Assembly (NCBI GenBank): GCA_028285685.1
Contig: JANQOR010000023.1
Location: forward strand, 124,001-188,000
Source: Cyclobacteriaceae bacterium
Lineage (GTDB): Bacteria; Bacteroidota; Bacteroidia; Cytophagales; Cyclobacteriaceae
DNA length: 64,000 nt
Direction of reading: 5' to 3'
The notes beneath the pieces were generated by a model. It was not told the DNA's origin and searched no databases. It saw nothing but the letters and a program-made list of their open reading frames with translations. This document shows positions 18,729 through 27,247 of the stretch, piece after piece. Position numbers and translations under genes: made by a program. Positions within the stretch are counted from its first letter, which is position 1. Each line of letters opens with the position of its first letter.

Positions 18729-19085
18729 CTAGCCATCATCAGCGAGCTCTGCGAGATATAATGGATTTCCATCGGGATCATTGAAGTGAGCCAACCGGAT
18801 GGGTCCATCTTGAGTCACGTTCGAACGGACACCTGATTCAGCTAAGTTTTGAACCTCAGCATCAAAATCCGAAACTCCCAATCCAACGGACATGTTGTTG
18901 CCAATTCGAATGTCACCATCTGTCGGGTGCAATCCAATCCTAAATCCAGGTGCTTGAATCTCTGCATAATGCCCCCCGTAATTTTGAATCAGTTCTAGTC
19001 CTATAATGTTTGTATAGAAAGAAATCGAGACATCCAGGTCTGAAGTCAGAATCGTGATTGTGGCCTTATTAATGTTCTTTAGCAT
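18729..19085 (-). CDS. VOC family protein
   Basis: 118 residues. TITILTSDLDVSISFYTNIIGLELI at the N-terminus, YAEIQAPGFRIGLHP in the first module and LAHFNDPDGNPLYLAEL at the end are standard VOC fold signatures; the last contains the usual D-P-D-G-N turn. It begins one nucleotide after the stop of the alpha/beta-hydrolase gene, so the two are translated as a pair. Substrate unknown. Confidence 0.9.
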   Translation of the reverse strand: MLKNINKATITILTSDLDVSISFYTNIIGLELIQNYGGHYAEIQAPGFRIGLHPTDGDIRIGNNMSVGLGVSDFDAEVQNLAESGVRSNVTQDGPIRLAHFNDPDGNPLYLAELADDG

Positions 19086-19086
19086 C

Positions 19087-19881
19087 TCAGTAAGTTAGTA
19101 CTGAAAGATTTCGATTGCCTAAGAAATCCTGAAGGAGTTCCCACATCTCCTTTGGCTTTTCCAACATCACGAAATGCGACGTATCCTGCCAAACATGAAG
19201 ATCTAAGTCAAGGACGTGCTTTCTTAAATAAGCTTCAACTTCCGAATTCCATTCATGACTGTCCGTGTAGATTGCCAGTACCGGGCACTTGATAAGTACA
19301 TCACTTTCTTCCTTGTTCCTCATCGACTCTAGTTGTCCTTTTAATACATGCTTTGGAGTATTCAGAACTCCATCATTAATCAGGTCAGAGTGTTTCTTTT
19401 TCAGACAAAAAGTTTGAGAATGAGCGTTCAGCGATTTCATATAGTCCTCGTAGTCCGGACGATCAAGTGTGGTCTTCATCCACTGGTAGATGGGTTCCGA
19501 AAGAACCTGCTTTAACGCACCATCCACGATCACCATGGCTTTGGTCAAGTGAGGATGGCGGGAATAGAACTCTTTTGCTATCAACACGCCGAAACTGTGC
19601 GCAACAAGGACTACATTTTCCAATTCCAGGTGATTGACAAGACGCTCGACATTTTCGATCCAAACCTCCACCCCGTATGTAGTCTGAGGTTTTTCGCTTT
19701 CTCCATGTCCCAACAGGTCATAGGATATCAGAAAACTAGAGTCGGAGGCCAGATTGGCTAGTTGCTCCCAAATTCGTCGGTCTGAAGAAGCTCCGTGGAT
19801 CAACAAAATCCCGGTCTTTCCTCTTTTTCCATAAGTTGAATAAGAAATGTTCCAGTCTTTGTATTTACAAACGTTCTGCAT
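19087..19881 (-). CDS. Alpha/beta hydrolase
   Basis: 264 residues with no signal peptide, so cytosolic. LLIHGASSDRRIWEQL supplies the HG oxyanion motif, VLVAHSFGV the nucleophile Ser, and DTSHFVMLEKP the catalytic His, matching esterase/lactonase-type hydrolases. It is the first gene of a two-gene unit with the VOC protein, and its promoter holds copy 2 of the shared box. The pairing suggests that the two handle the same small molecule; that is inference. Confidence 0.9.
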   Translation of the reverse strand: MQNVCKYKDWNISYSTYGKRGKTGILLIHGASSDRRIWEQLANLASDSSFLISYDLLGHGESEKPQTTYGVEVWIENVERLVNHLELENVVLVAHSFGVLIAKEFYSRHPHLTKAMVIVDGALKQVLSEPIYQWMKTTLDRPDYEDYMKSLNAHSQTFCLKKKHSDLINDGVLNTPKHVLKGQLESMRNKEESDVLIKCPVLAIYTDSHEWNSEVEAYLRKHVLDLDLHVWQDTSHFVMLEKPKEMWELLQDFLGNRNLSVLTY

Positions 19882-19909
19882 GATGTCGCTATCGATTGAT
19901 TATCTCATA

Positions 19910-19954
19910 CAAACTTCACAGGACTGATTGAAAAAAAATTGAATAGAGCCGACA
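19910..19954 (-). promoter_or_regulatory. Promoter with shared AraC-type box, copy 2
   Basis: The minus-strand box TGTCG-GCTCTA-TTCAATTT spans 19936-19954. It is followed after 18 nt by GAAGTTTG (19910-19917), one mismatch from TAnnTTTG. It precedes the hydrolase-VOC operon by 55 nt. The spacing is identical to that of copies 1 and 4. Confidence 0.58.
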
Positions 19955-19980
19955 TCTGCAGAAGGCGTCACTTTCAGTTG

Positions 19981-20613
19981 CTAACTGAGTTTTTTAATCA
20001 ATCTCATCAGCCTTTTTCTTTTCGCTCCAACCTCGAACTCATCCATTCTTAGATTCAATACATTAAGAAACGAATCTCTATAGTCGGCTGTAACGACGCT
20101 CTCTATCCTCTCAGCATATTTTGGAAATTGATTTACGGCACTGGTTGTCAAAAACTCGATGAGAATAGGAAGAACATCTGACCGGTACTTTTCATTGGAG
20201 CAAAGTTTCACCAGGATCTCTATTCCATGATCCTTCGTAATAACTGAGCCATTTTCGACAGCAGTGATAATTTCTGGCAAGTTTGAAAAAACTTCCTCCG
20301 ACTTTTCCGTTGTGACGCAGTCAATGGCCGTCATGGCTCCCCATTGCATCCTGTTGTCCTTGCTTTTCAGCAATTGAACAAAGACGGAAGTATAGTTTGA
20401 TATAAGTGCCGGTTTTTTTTCACCTATCTCGTAGGCGACCTTGATGCAGTCTTTTTTGACCTTTGCTGATCCGGTCTGCAAAAGTTGAATTAGCTCCTTA
20501 ATGGCGTCTGTGTCGTTCGAGTCAACAATTTTTTTCGCCAAGATCTGGTTGGGGACTTCATCCCTTCGGTTTAATGAGGAGGCGAGTTGTGAGATTAGAT
20601 CTGATTGCTTCAT
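19981..20613 (-). CDS. HEAT-like repeat protein
   Basis: 210 residues, almost wholly alpha-helical, with successive paired helices of HEAT/armadillo type (AIKELIQLLQTGSAKVKKDC, VFVQLLKSKDNRMQWGAMTAID, ILVKLCSNEKYRSDVLPILIEFL). Such proteins act as binding scaffolds. The 5' end overlaps the nucleotidyltransferase gene by 56 nt in another frame. I know similar HEAT proteins in Bacteroidota genomes but not their role. Confidence 0.78.
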   Translation of the reverse strand: MKQSDLISQLASSLNRRDEVPNQILAKKIVDSNDTDAIKELIQLLQTGSAKVKKDCIKVAYEIGEKKPALISNYTSVFVQLLKSKDNRMQWGAMTAIDCVTTEKSEEVFSNLPEIITAVENGSVITKDHGIEILVKLCSNEKYRSDVLPILIEFLTTSAVNQFPKYAERIESVVTADYRDSFLNVLNLRMDEFEVGAKRKRLMRLIKKLS

Positions 20614-21262
20614 TAAATAAGTATGGTTTGCGTCTTTGACTGTCTTTAGGACTATTGAAATTTTGGAACCGCTCTTTTAACTGCTTTTTGTTAGCTATTT
20701 CAGCACTTAATCGCTCTTGCAACCAATCAAACTGTACCGTATTAAGGTGAGGTAATGTGTTGTCAAGATCATGAAGGTCCTTGCTACGGTAATCTGTTTT
20801 GCTGAATTTGTAAAGCAGTTGAATTTCGGGTCGTATAATAGGTATGTCTCCTATCACATGCCCAAAGGACGAAATGTCGCCGCCAATTCGGTCATCCCTT
20901 TTAAAGATCCAATTGTTTCCATCCGTGTCTAGAAGCATGATTTGAAATCTAAAATAGGGGCTTCTTTTCTCTTTAACCCAAACATCTTGCAGAGGCTTCT
21001 CCAAGAATCGTCCTTTGCTCCAGTCAGTTAAAGTTTTTTGCGCAACAAGGAGTTGCCAATGATGCAGATATGCTTGCAATTCCAGTTGGTCTTTGCGTTG
21101 TACAATTATGTCGATATCGACGTGTCGCCGTGTCTCTCTACCAAGGAAAGTATCAAGAGCATATCCGCCGGCTAGCCACCATGGGTGCCTAAACGCCCGG
21201 AATAATTTGCCGATCTCCTCAACGCTTAGTGGCTTCCATGGTCCTTTCCCAACAATTTTCAT
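20558..21262 (-). CDS. Nucleotidyltransferase-fold protein, aminoglycoside adenylyltransferase-like
   Basis: 234 residues. WWLAGGYALDTFLG followed by RRHVDIDIIV provides the GG...D-x-D signature of the polymerase-beta-like nucleotidyltransferase fold as seen in the ANT(2'')/LinB-type domain (PF10706-like). IRPEIQLLYKF and the K-x2-DL-x-DL segment further on also fit this family. It lies 3 nt after the AraC gene stop and overlaps the HEAT gene, so all three form an operon. Related proteins inactivate aminoglycosides or lincosamides, but many homologues have no known substrate. Confidence 0.82.
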   Translation of the reverse strand: MKIVGKGPWKPLSVEEIGKLFRAFRHPWWLAGGYALDTFLGRETRRHVDIDIIVQRKDQLELQAYLHHWQLLVAQKTLTDWSKGRFLEKPLQDVWVKEKRSPYFRFQIMLLDTDGNNWIFKRDDRIGGDISSFGHVIGDIPIIRPEIQLLYKFSKTDYRSKDLHDLDNTLPHLNTVQFDWLQERLSAEIANKKQLKERFQNFNSPKDSQRRKPYLFNEAIRSNLTTRLLIKPKG

Positions 21263-21265
21263 TCT

Positions 21266-22102
21266 TCAAATGGTATGCTCCACGAAAGCCAAATCCGATT
21301 CCATTTCTTTGAAATACCTTCTTGGATTCAAACTGGAAAATTGCTTAAACTCTCGAATAAAGTGAGCCTGGTCGGAGTAGCCCGAGTCAAGTGCAAGCTG
21401 ACTAAGACTTTCATATTCTTTTTGTCTATAGTTGTGCATCGCAAAGTGAAATCGGATGATCCGGGCATAGAGTTTAGGACTAATTCCAACCTTCTCAATA
21501 AACGATCGCTCCACCTGTCGGACAGAGTACCCCAAATATTTGCAAAGGCTTTCGATCGATTCACGTCCCTGATTAGAGATCAGGAAGTGGACTGCAGCTT
21601 CAATGATAGTGTCTCGTTCATGAGCTTCTGTAGCCCTTTCTTCAAGTGCTCTGCATACGATCTTTTGCCGTGCCTCATTGCTCGGGGCTGACAAGACATC
21701 CTCTTCGAGAGCATGTGCACTTGACCCAAATAGTTTTTCGAGTTTTAACACCGCACTGGTTGTGAACCTCGAACTTAAACCGAACAAAACTGGAATGGAA
21801 TATGGATAAAAGTTGACCCCAAAGATTTTAAAACTTCCAGCAGTAGCCAGATCAATGGGCTTAGCAGATTGTCCATAAAAATGAGAGGTTGGGATGGTCG
21901 TTGATATTCTTGTCCGATCAATATCAAGAAACCCCTTACCCACGTATTGGAATACGATCTGCGGGAATGGGTTTGCGAAAAAGGAAAACTCCTTAAAATC
22001 AAGGTAATTTTTTTCCTCGGCAATCGATTCAAGCGTCCAGATCGACTCTACAAACGGATACAGGTTGTCGGGGGGAGGGATCCTATTGAATTTCATTTTC
22101 AT
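21266..22102 (-). CDS. AraC family transcriptional regulator, DUF6597-type N-terminus
   Basis: 278 residues. The N-terminal half (PPPDNLYPFVESIWTLES to about 150) is the beta-barrel-like domain found in this AraC subfamily. The C-terminal 100 residues hold two helix-turn-helix motifs, the second with YSDQAHFIREFKQFSSLNPRRYF, the AraC signature. It shares recognition-helix residues (VERSF-VGISPK, DQAHFI-FK) with the AraC protein at 60.4 kb. It is first in the AraC-nucleotidyltransferase-HEAT operon, and a copy of the shared box stands 36 nt upstream, so autoregulation is likely. Confidence 0.92.
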   Translation of the reverse strand: MKMKFNRIPPPDNLYPFVESIWTLESIAEEKNYLDFKEFSFFANPFPQIVFQYVGKGFLDIDRTRISTTIPTSHFYGQSAKPIDLATAGSFKIFGVNFYPYSIPVLFGLSSRFTTSAVLKLEKLFGSSAHALEEDVLSAPSNEARQKIVCRALEERATEAHERDTIIEAAVHFLISNQGRESIESLCKYLGYSVRQVERSFIEKVGISPKLYARIIRFHFAMHNYRQKEYESLSQLALDSGYSDQAHFIREFKQFSSLNPRRYFKEMESDLAFVEHTI

Positions 22103-22137
22103 AACAGTGACTCAATGTCTGCGGATGTTTGCAGAAA

Positions 22138-22156
22138 AAATTGAACAAAGCCGACA
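22138..22156 (-). promoter_or_regulatory. Shared AraC-type box, copy 3 (autoregulatory)
   Basis: The minus-strand box TGTCG-GCTTTG-TTCAATTT lies 36 nt upstream of the AraC start. Unlike the other copies it is not followed by a good -7 element at 18 nt; only a weak CATTG-like sequence lies there. The gene could be weakly expressed or autorepressed. Confidence 0.5.
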
Positions 22157-22303
22157 TCACAGCTACTAATTGCTACCAAACAGATGGTCTCATTGATTAA
22201 GTAATTTAATCATGGTTTTTGTGGAAAGGTCACTTTCAATTGAGCGTGACCTACTTTTCACTCGATATTCCTCAGTGGTTCACGGTTATGTCTGAATTGA
22301 AGC

Positions 22304-22311
22304 TAGATTTG
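22304..22311 (+). promoter_or_regulatory. Candidate -7 element for the membrane-linked AraC gene
   Basis: TAGATTTG matches the Bacteroidota -7 consensus TAnnTTTG and lies 28 nt before the TTG start at 22340, leaving a short leader. No convincing -33 TTTG was found upstream, so confidence is low. Confidence 0.35.
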
Positions 22312-22339
22312 ATAATGGAACGGATTTGACTCGACCGAT

Positions 22340-23500
22340 TTGGAAGACTTAGTTAGAATAACGTTTGATTTTTGGTCATCGCTTTTGGCTTTTGGAGTGT
22401 TTCAGGGACTTCTGTTGCTGCTAATTCTATTGAGCTACCGAAAAAATTCATCTATTAATTTTCTGGTTGCGCTTCTTTTCATTCTTATCCTCAACCTTTT
22501 TAATTACCTGCTCATAAGAACAAGCTTGTTCCTTGAGACTCCGCATTTGACTCATTTGTTTACCCCGTTCACTTTCTTAATAGGTCCTATTTACTATTGG
22601 TATATCAAGTCTGTAGTAGGGTCCAATTATCACATTTCCTGGAAGAACTATGTGTTACACTCAATTCCTTTTTTGCTCGCAACCGTATCTTTAGCTCCTT
22701 TCTACCTATTGTCTGGGAACGAAAAAATCAACATCATTGAGAGCGAGAATCTCGTGAATCCGGTCACCCTTTCCCCACAGACGTTCGGATTCATTGCTCT
22801 TCAAATCATACAATCGTTTGTTTACATTTTCATGGCGGGCAAACTGATCAAGGAGGCTGCGATTAGCCAATCCAAACATTCACGAACCAAAGTACTTTGG
22901 TTACGGCGATTTGGCTCGATTTTTCTCATCTACTGGTCTGTGGATTTTTTGGGGTTATCCTGGTACGGTTTTTTGGGAAAAATCCACCAGGAGGTTTTTT
23001 ACGTGACGATGTTATGCTCCACCTTTTTCATAAATGTCCTCGTCTTTTTTGCCATCAAAAACAATAAGGATTTCAGTGGTGTCCTCCTTAATTCAGGGAG
23101 AAAAAAGTATCGAAATTCATCTCTGAACGAATCTGACTCAAAATTATACTTGCGGAAAATCAGCAGTTATATGGAGGCTGAAAAACCCTACTTGGACACA
23201 GAACTTTCACCCGCCAAACTTGCCAAGTCGGTAGGGATCTCTTCTCATCAGATTTCACAAATATTAAATATTGAGATAGGAAAGAGCTTTTACGAATTTG
23301 TAAATGAATACAGATTCATGGAGGCTAAGAGTCGATTGCAACAGTCGAAGTACAGTCACTTGACTATTCTCGCCATCGCAATGGATTCTGGCTTCAACAA
23401 CAAGAATACCTTTAACAAGGTTTTTAAAAAACATTCAGGGTTAACACCTTCACAGTTTTTGAAACAACAACTAAGCGTCCAACCTTCTTCGACCTCCTAG
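22340..23500 (+). CDS. Membrane-linked AraC-type transcriptional regulator
   Basis: 386 residues from a TTG; no ATG lies near, and the first membrane helix starts right after it. The N-terminal 240 residues form seven or so membrane helices. A linker precedes an AraC DNA-binding domain (about 285-375: LSPAKLAKSVGISSHQISQILN, then AIAMDSGFNNKNTFNKVFKKHSGLTPSQF). This membrane-AraC layout is common in Bacteroidota, and the sensed signal is unknown. The SRPBCC, PAF-hydrolase and hydrolase genes follow on the same strand from 71 nt downstream and are likely targets. Confidence 0.88.
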   Translation: MEDLVRITFDFWSSLLAFGVFQGLLLLLILLSYRKNSSINFLVALLFILILNLFNYLLIRTSLFLETPHLTHLFTPFTFLIGPIYYWYIKSVVGSNYHISWKNYVLHSIPFLLATVSLAPFYLLSGNEKINIIESENLVNPVTLSPQTFGFIALQIIQSFVYIFMAGKLIKEAAISQSKHSRTKVLWLRRFGSIFLIYWSVDFLGLSWYGFLGKIHQEVFYVTMLCSTFFINVLVFFAIKNNKDFSGVLLNSGRKKYRNSSLNESDSKLYLRKISSYMEAEKPYLDTELSPAKLAKSVGISSHQISQILNIEIGKSFYEFVNEYRFMEAKSRLQQSKYSHLTILAIAMDSGFNNKNTFNKVFKKHSGLTPSQFLKQQLSVQPSSTS

Positions 23501-23570
23501 TTGGTCACTCCAAATTTTTAGAGACGATGGGAATATCCCCACAGCGTAATCTTGGCCTAAAAGTCAGGAC

Positions 23571-24737
23571 ATGAAAAAATCTCGAATACTATTTTTAGCT
23601 GTTGCCGCAATTCTGGCAATTACTGGGGTTACGGCATTTACCACACCGGCCATAGAAACACACAGTAACGGTAGGATGATCAATGCGCCACGGGAGGTCG
23701 TGTGGAAAGTGATTTCCGATGTGGGCAACTACCATAGGTATGCTACTGGCTTGTCAGGGGTCACTGTTATTTCTGGTGAAGGAAAAGGGATGGTTAGAGC
23801 CTGCAGTGATGAACTTGGCTCGTGGAGAGAAACCTGTACCCGATGGGATGAAGGTAGTAGCTACAGTTTTAGCGTTGATCCCGGGACTGGATTTCCTTAC
23901 CCCTTTAAACATATGATGGGTACCTGGTCAGTGAACGAGGTAGATGAGAATTTCTCCGAGTTGCTAATTGAGTTTGAGTACCAGTTTCCTTACCGATGGA
24001 TGAGCTGGTTTTTCAATGATGATACCCATCAGGCATTTGATGACGGTGATAAAACGCTCTTGGACAACTGGGAGAAAAGAATCTCGCAAGGCTTGATGAA
24101 CCTTGATATGGTTCTTGACTTCCACTTTAGAGCCACCGGCGCAGAGACCCTTGCTGAAACGCAAACGCAAACCTGGGTCGGAAAGAGCAATGACACCGAA
24201 TTCACCCTTTACCAGCAAAAACCGAAGTATGCCAGGCTGGATGCAAAAAGAGACACCGTTGTATTTTCTCAAGTTTACGATGGAAAGCGGTCATGGATTA
24301 TTGCCCCTTGGGTAGCGGCATCATCCCCACAAGAGACAAACTATCCGGACAATCGAGCCATTAAAACCTATAGTGAATATCATGGCCCACTCTACCACGC
24401 CAGCCAGGATCAAGGGTGTGACCTAGTCTACCAGGGAATTGAGAATAGGGAGGATGACGAATATTTCGGGTTTGTGGTGACATATCCTAATCAGGACGAA
24501 ATCCACTATTACCTGGATGTCAATTCCTACTTGATCTCAGCGCAAGTTGACTATTTCAAAAAAGATGGATCTGAGGTGAGTATGGAGACCCGCTACGAAG
24601 ATTATCGAAATGTGGCAGGTGTGATGCTTCCTTTTTACCTCGAGCAGACTTTCAGCTTTGCCGAGGGAAAAAATGAAATCATCATTCAAAAAGTTGAATT
24701 TGACAATCAACTGGATCAAGGAATGTTCCGACTCTAA
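23571..24737 (+). CDS. SRPBCC domain fused to a LolA-like beta domain, exported
   Basis: 388 residues. An N-terminal hydrophobic signal (residues 1-23) is followed by a polyketide-cyclase/SRPBCC domain (about 34-170; INAPREVVWKVISDVGNYHRY is its usual opening). A second domain (about 180-388) is rich in beta strands (TQTWVGKSNDTEFTLYQQKPKY, GKRSWIIAPW, IHYYLDVNSYLISAQ, YEDYRNVAGVMLPFYLE) and resembles the LolA/outer-membrane lipoprotein-sorting fold. Both folds bind hydrophobic ligands, so transfer of a lipid-like molecule is a reasonable inference. The stop codon abuts the ATG of the PAF-hydrolase gene with no gap. Confidence 0.78.
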   Translation: MKKSRILFLAVAAILAITGVTAFTTPAIETHSNGRMINAPREVVWKVISDVGNYHRYATGLSGVTVISGEGKGMVRACSDELGSWRETCTRWDEGSSYSFSVDPGTGFPYPFKHMMGTWSVNEVDENFSELLIEFEYQFPYRWMSWFFNDDTHQAFDDGDKTLLDNWEKRISQGLMNLDMVLDFHFRATGAETLAETQTQTWVGKSNDTEFTLYQQKPKYARLDAKRDTVVFSQVYDGKRSWIIAPWVAASSPQETNYPDNRAIKTYSEYHGPLYHASQDQGCDLVYQGIENREDDEYFGFVVTYPNQDEIHYYLDVNSYLISAQVDYFKKDGSEVSMETRYEDYRNVAGVMLPFYLEQTFSFAEGKNEIIIQKVEFDNQLDQGMFRL

Positions 24738-26240
24738 ATGGGAGATATGCGACTCCTTGAACTGTTGTTGATCGTATCTTCTAGCCTGGGCCTGATCTAC
24801 ACATTGGTGAGAATCCATCCGCCGAGACTCTCTGTGATTCTATCTTCCTGTAGCATCGTTTTGACTTTTCTCCACCTACTGGTTGAAGGATATCGGTGGC
24901 AATTGGTTCCGGCCTATTTGAGCATTGTCACCTTGTTGGTTGTCTTGCTGTGGAGATACAAAAGGGCGAAGACTTTGATCGAAAATTCCAGGTGGATTTC
25001 TGGTCTCAGAAAGATCATTGCATCCGTGATTATCATACTGGTACTAACTGGTACCTCATTCGTTCTTCCAACACTTTTACCAGCCTTCGATATCTCACCG
25101 CCCTCCGGACCTTATCAGATCGGGACCGATTACTTGGAATTCACGGATCAAAATAGAGTGGAGACTTTCGTCAATGATGAAACCTACCGAAAAGTGTTTA
25201 CGCAAGTTTGGTATCCGACCGAGGTCTTAAAGAGTAACTTCCATCCGTACCTTGAAGAACCAGAAGAGTCACTAAAAATTATCACAGACCTGTTTCAATT
25301 ACCGTCTGGTTTCTTTAATCACTTAAAACACATCGGAGTGAATTCGATTCTGAAGGCACCCATTTCCAATCAAAAAAGTAGGTATCCGGTTCTAATCTAC
25401 CAGCACGGATATTCATTTTGGATGAGTCAAAATACGGTCTTGATGGAACATTTAGCCAGTCACGGATTTATTGTAGTAAGTATTGCTCATCCCTACGAAA
25501 CCAACTATGCTTATACGAATGAGGACAAGCTAATTGCCTTTCCATTCAACAACGAGATGCTTCAGAAGCGATGGAATGAAATTCTGGCGAAAGTAGAAGT
25601 GTCGAAACTTATCGGGTTGATCATCGACACAGAGTCTGTAAAAAAGAGCGAAAAGTATGAACGACGAATGCTCAATCTTACCCCCTATATGCAGGAAAGT
25701 GTGAGGCTCTGGGCAGATGATGGGAGCTTTCTGTTGAATGAACTTGATCGTCTTAATAGCGAAGGGTCTCATTTTCTCTCAGGGAAATTGGACATGGAGA
25801 AGATTGGAGCATTCGGAATGTCTTTCGGTGGGGCAGCGACAGCCCAACTTATGATCCGGGATGAAAGGATAAAAGCAGGGATAAATATGGATGGTGGCAT
25901 ACAGGGTGATCTTCTGCAAAATTCCCTAAGTCGACCCTTCATGTTCATGATCAGCGGTAATCATGGATTTTTAAACAATGTCCATTTTCAGCGATGCGAA
26001 AAGGAGGCGTACATGCTTTCTATTAAAGGATCGAAACATCTTGATTTCTGTGACCTAAACCTTATCTCCCCAGTTCTTTTTGAACAGTTTGGACTAATGG
26101 GGACGATTGAGAAAGAACGGATGAATGAAATCATCAACGAGTACGCGTATGCTTTTTTCAAACAGTATCTGGTAGAGCCGCGGGGGAATTGGCTACCAAG
26201 CTTCGAGGAGGTCACGATTAAAAAAAGAAATATCAATTAA
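24738..26240 (+). CDS. Membrane-anchored PAF-acetylhydrolase-like alpha/beta hydrolase
   Basis: 500 residues. Four N-terminal membrane helices (about 3-22, 32-50, 52-70 and 88-110) precede an alpha/beta-hydrolase domain like that of plasma/type II PAF-acetylhydrolase: an HGYSFW oxyanion region, GMSFGG with the nucleophile Ser near 362, an Asp in MDGG about 25 residues later, and a late His in SKHLDF. The family removes short or oxidised acyl chains from phospholipids. The gene directly follows the SRPBCC-LolA-like gene, which could present a lipid to it. Some homologues act as general esterases. Confidence 0.85.
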   Translation: MGDMRLLELLLIVSSSLGLIYTLVRIHPPRLSVILSSCSIVLTFLHLLVEGYRWQLVPAYLSIVTLLVVLLWRYKRAKTLIENSRWISGLRKIIASVIIILVLTGTSFVLPTLLPAFDISPPSGPYQIGTDYLEFTDQNRVETFVNDETYRKVFTQVWYPTEVLKSNFHPYLEEPEESLKIITDLFQLPSGFFNHLKHIGVNSILKAPISNQKSRYPVLIYQHGYSFWMSQNTVLMEHLASHGFIVVSIAHPYETNYAYTNEDKLIAFPFNNEMLQKRWNEILAKVEVSKLIGLIIDTESVKKSEKYERRMLNLTPYMQESVRLWADDGSFLLNELDRLNSEGSHFLSGKLDMEKIGAFGMSFGGAATAQLMIRDERIKAGINMDGGIQGDLLQNSLSRPFMFMISGNHGFLNNVHFQRCEKEAYMLSIKGSKHLDFCDLNLISPVLFEQFGLMGTIEKERMNEIINEYAYAFFKQYLVEPRGNWLPSFEEVTIKKRNIN

Positions 26241-26259
26241 CGGAATAACAACAAACAGT

Positions 26260-27201
26260 ATGATTAAATCAATAAGAAAGGCACTTTTTACTTCTGTTTT
26301 GCAAATAGCGGCTTTAATTACATCTGCTCAAAACAGTCCGCCTGGCAAACTGGTGGATGTTGGCGGTTATAAACTCCACATTAACTCAAAAGGGGCAGGA
26401 GATAGGACAATTGTGATAGAGGCAGGAACGGGCTCTTGGTCCCTACACTGGATGGAGTTTCAAACTGAACTGGCGAAGCATTTTAGGGTGGTTACCTATG
26501 ATAGAGCCGGTTACGGATGGAGCGAACCATCGCCTTATGCAAGGACCGCTAGGAACATCATAGAGGAATTATACACTGGATTGGAAAAGGCTGGTGTTGA
26601 AGGTCCATTTGTCCTGTTGGGTCATTCTTACGGTGGAATGATTGCCAAGGCATTTGTGAAGAAGTATCCGAAGGAAGTGGAAGCAGTTATCTTGGCTGAT
26701 GCGGCTTCAGAATATCAATTTGAGAAGTTGCCCCCAATGGTAAACATGATGCTCGAAGGGGGTAAGCAGCAATTCAAACAGACGGGTGTGATGGCGAGAT
26801 CCGGCATGCTTACACCAGAACAAATGCCAGTCGACTCGACCCTAATAGAAAAATACTGGCGTGACTATCAGGTATCTATTACCAATGCTGGTTACTACGA
26901 TGCAATGTTGAATGAGATGGAACTTCTCCCGATGACCTATGAAATCTCGAAAGTTGATACTCCTTTAAATCTACCGTTGCTGGTGATTACAGCGGGAGAC
27001 AGTTTTAGCGCGTTTACTCAGGTGCCTAATCTACCAATCAAGGAAAGTAACAAGGTGTGGATGGAATTACAGAAGAAGTTGCTTTCGGTCTCTAATCAGA
27101 GCACACAAGTGATCATTAATGGAGCAACGCATGATCTGCTACTTTCAGCACCCGAAGAACTAGCGGTAGAGGTAGCGGAGTTTGTGAAAAGCCTCGACTA
27201 G
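26260..27201 (+). CDS. Secreted alpha/beta hydrolase
   Basis: 313 residues with a signal peptide ending TSAQ. The core shows YDRAGYGWSEPSP, the nucleophile elbow GHSYGG (Ser near 123), an acid in ITAGDSF and the C-terminal His in GATHDLLL. It follows the PAF-hydrolase-like gene by 19 nt, so it belongs to the same transcription unit. It resembles proline-iminopeptidase/haloalkane-dehalogenase-like esterases; no exact substrate can be given. Confidence 0.9.
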   Translation: MIKSIRKALFTSVLQIAALITSAQNSPPGKLVDVGGYKLHINSKGAGDRTIVIEAGTGSWSLHWMEFQTELAKHFRVVTYDRAGYGWSEPSPYARTARNIIEELYTGLEKAGVEGPFVLLGHSYGGMIAKAFVKKYPKEVEAVILADAASEYQFEKLPPMVNMMLEGGKQQFKQTGVMARSGMLTPEQMPVDSTLIEKYWRDYQVSITNAGYYDAMLNEMELLPMTYEISKVDTPLNLPLLVITAGDSFSAFTQVPNLPIKESNKVWMELQKKLLSVSNQSTQVIINGATHDLLLSAPEELAVEVAEFVKSLD

Positions 27202-27247
27202 ACGTGTGCTACTCGGGGAAATTAGTTGAGTTCTTTTAGTTGGGTTT

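Noticed and set aside
19881-19906. A plus-strand TGTCG sequence near the hydrolase start as a fifth copy of the shared box
   Set aside because: After TGTCG the next bases do not match T(T/A)CAATTT at the 6-nt spacing, and the orientation is opposite to the gene.
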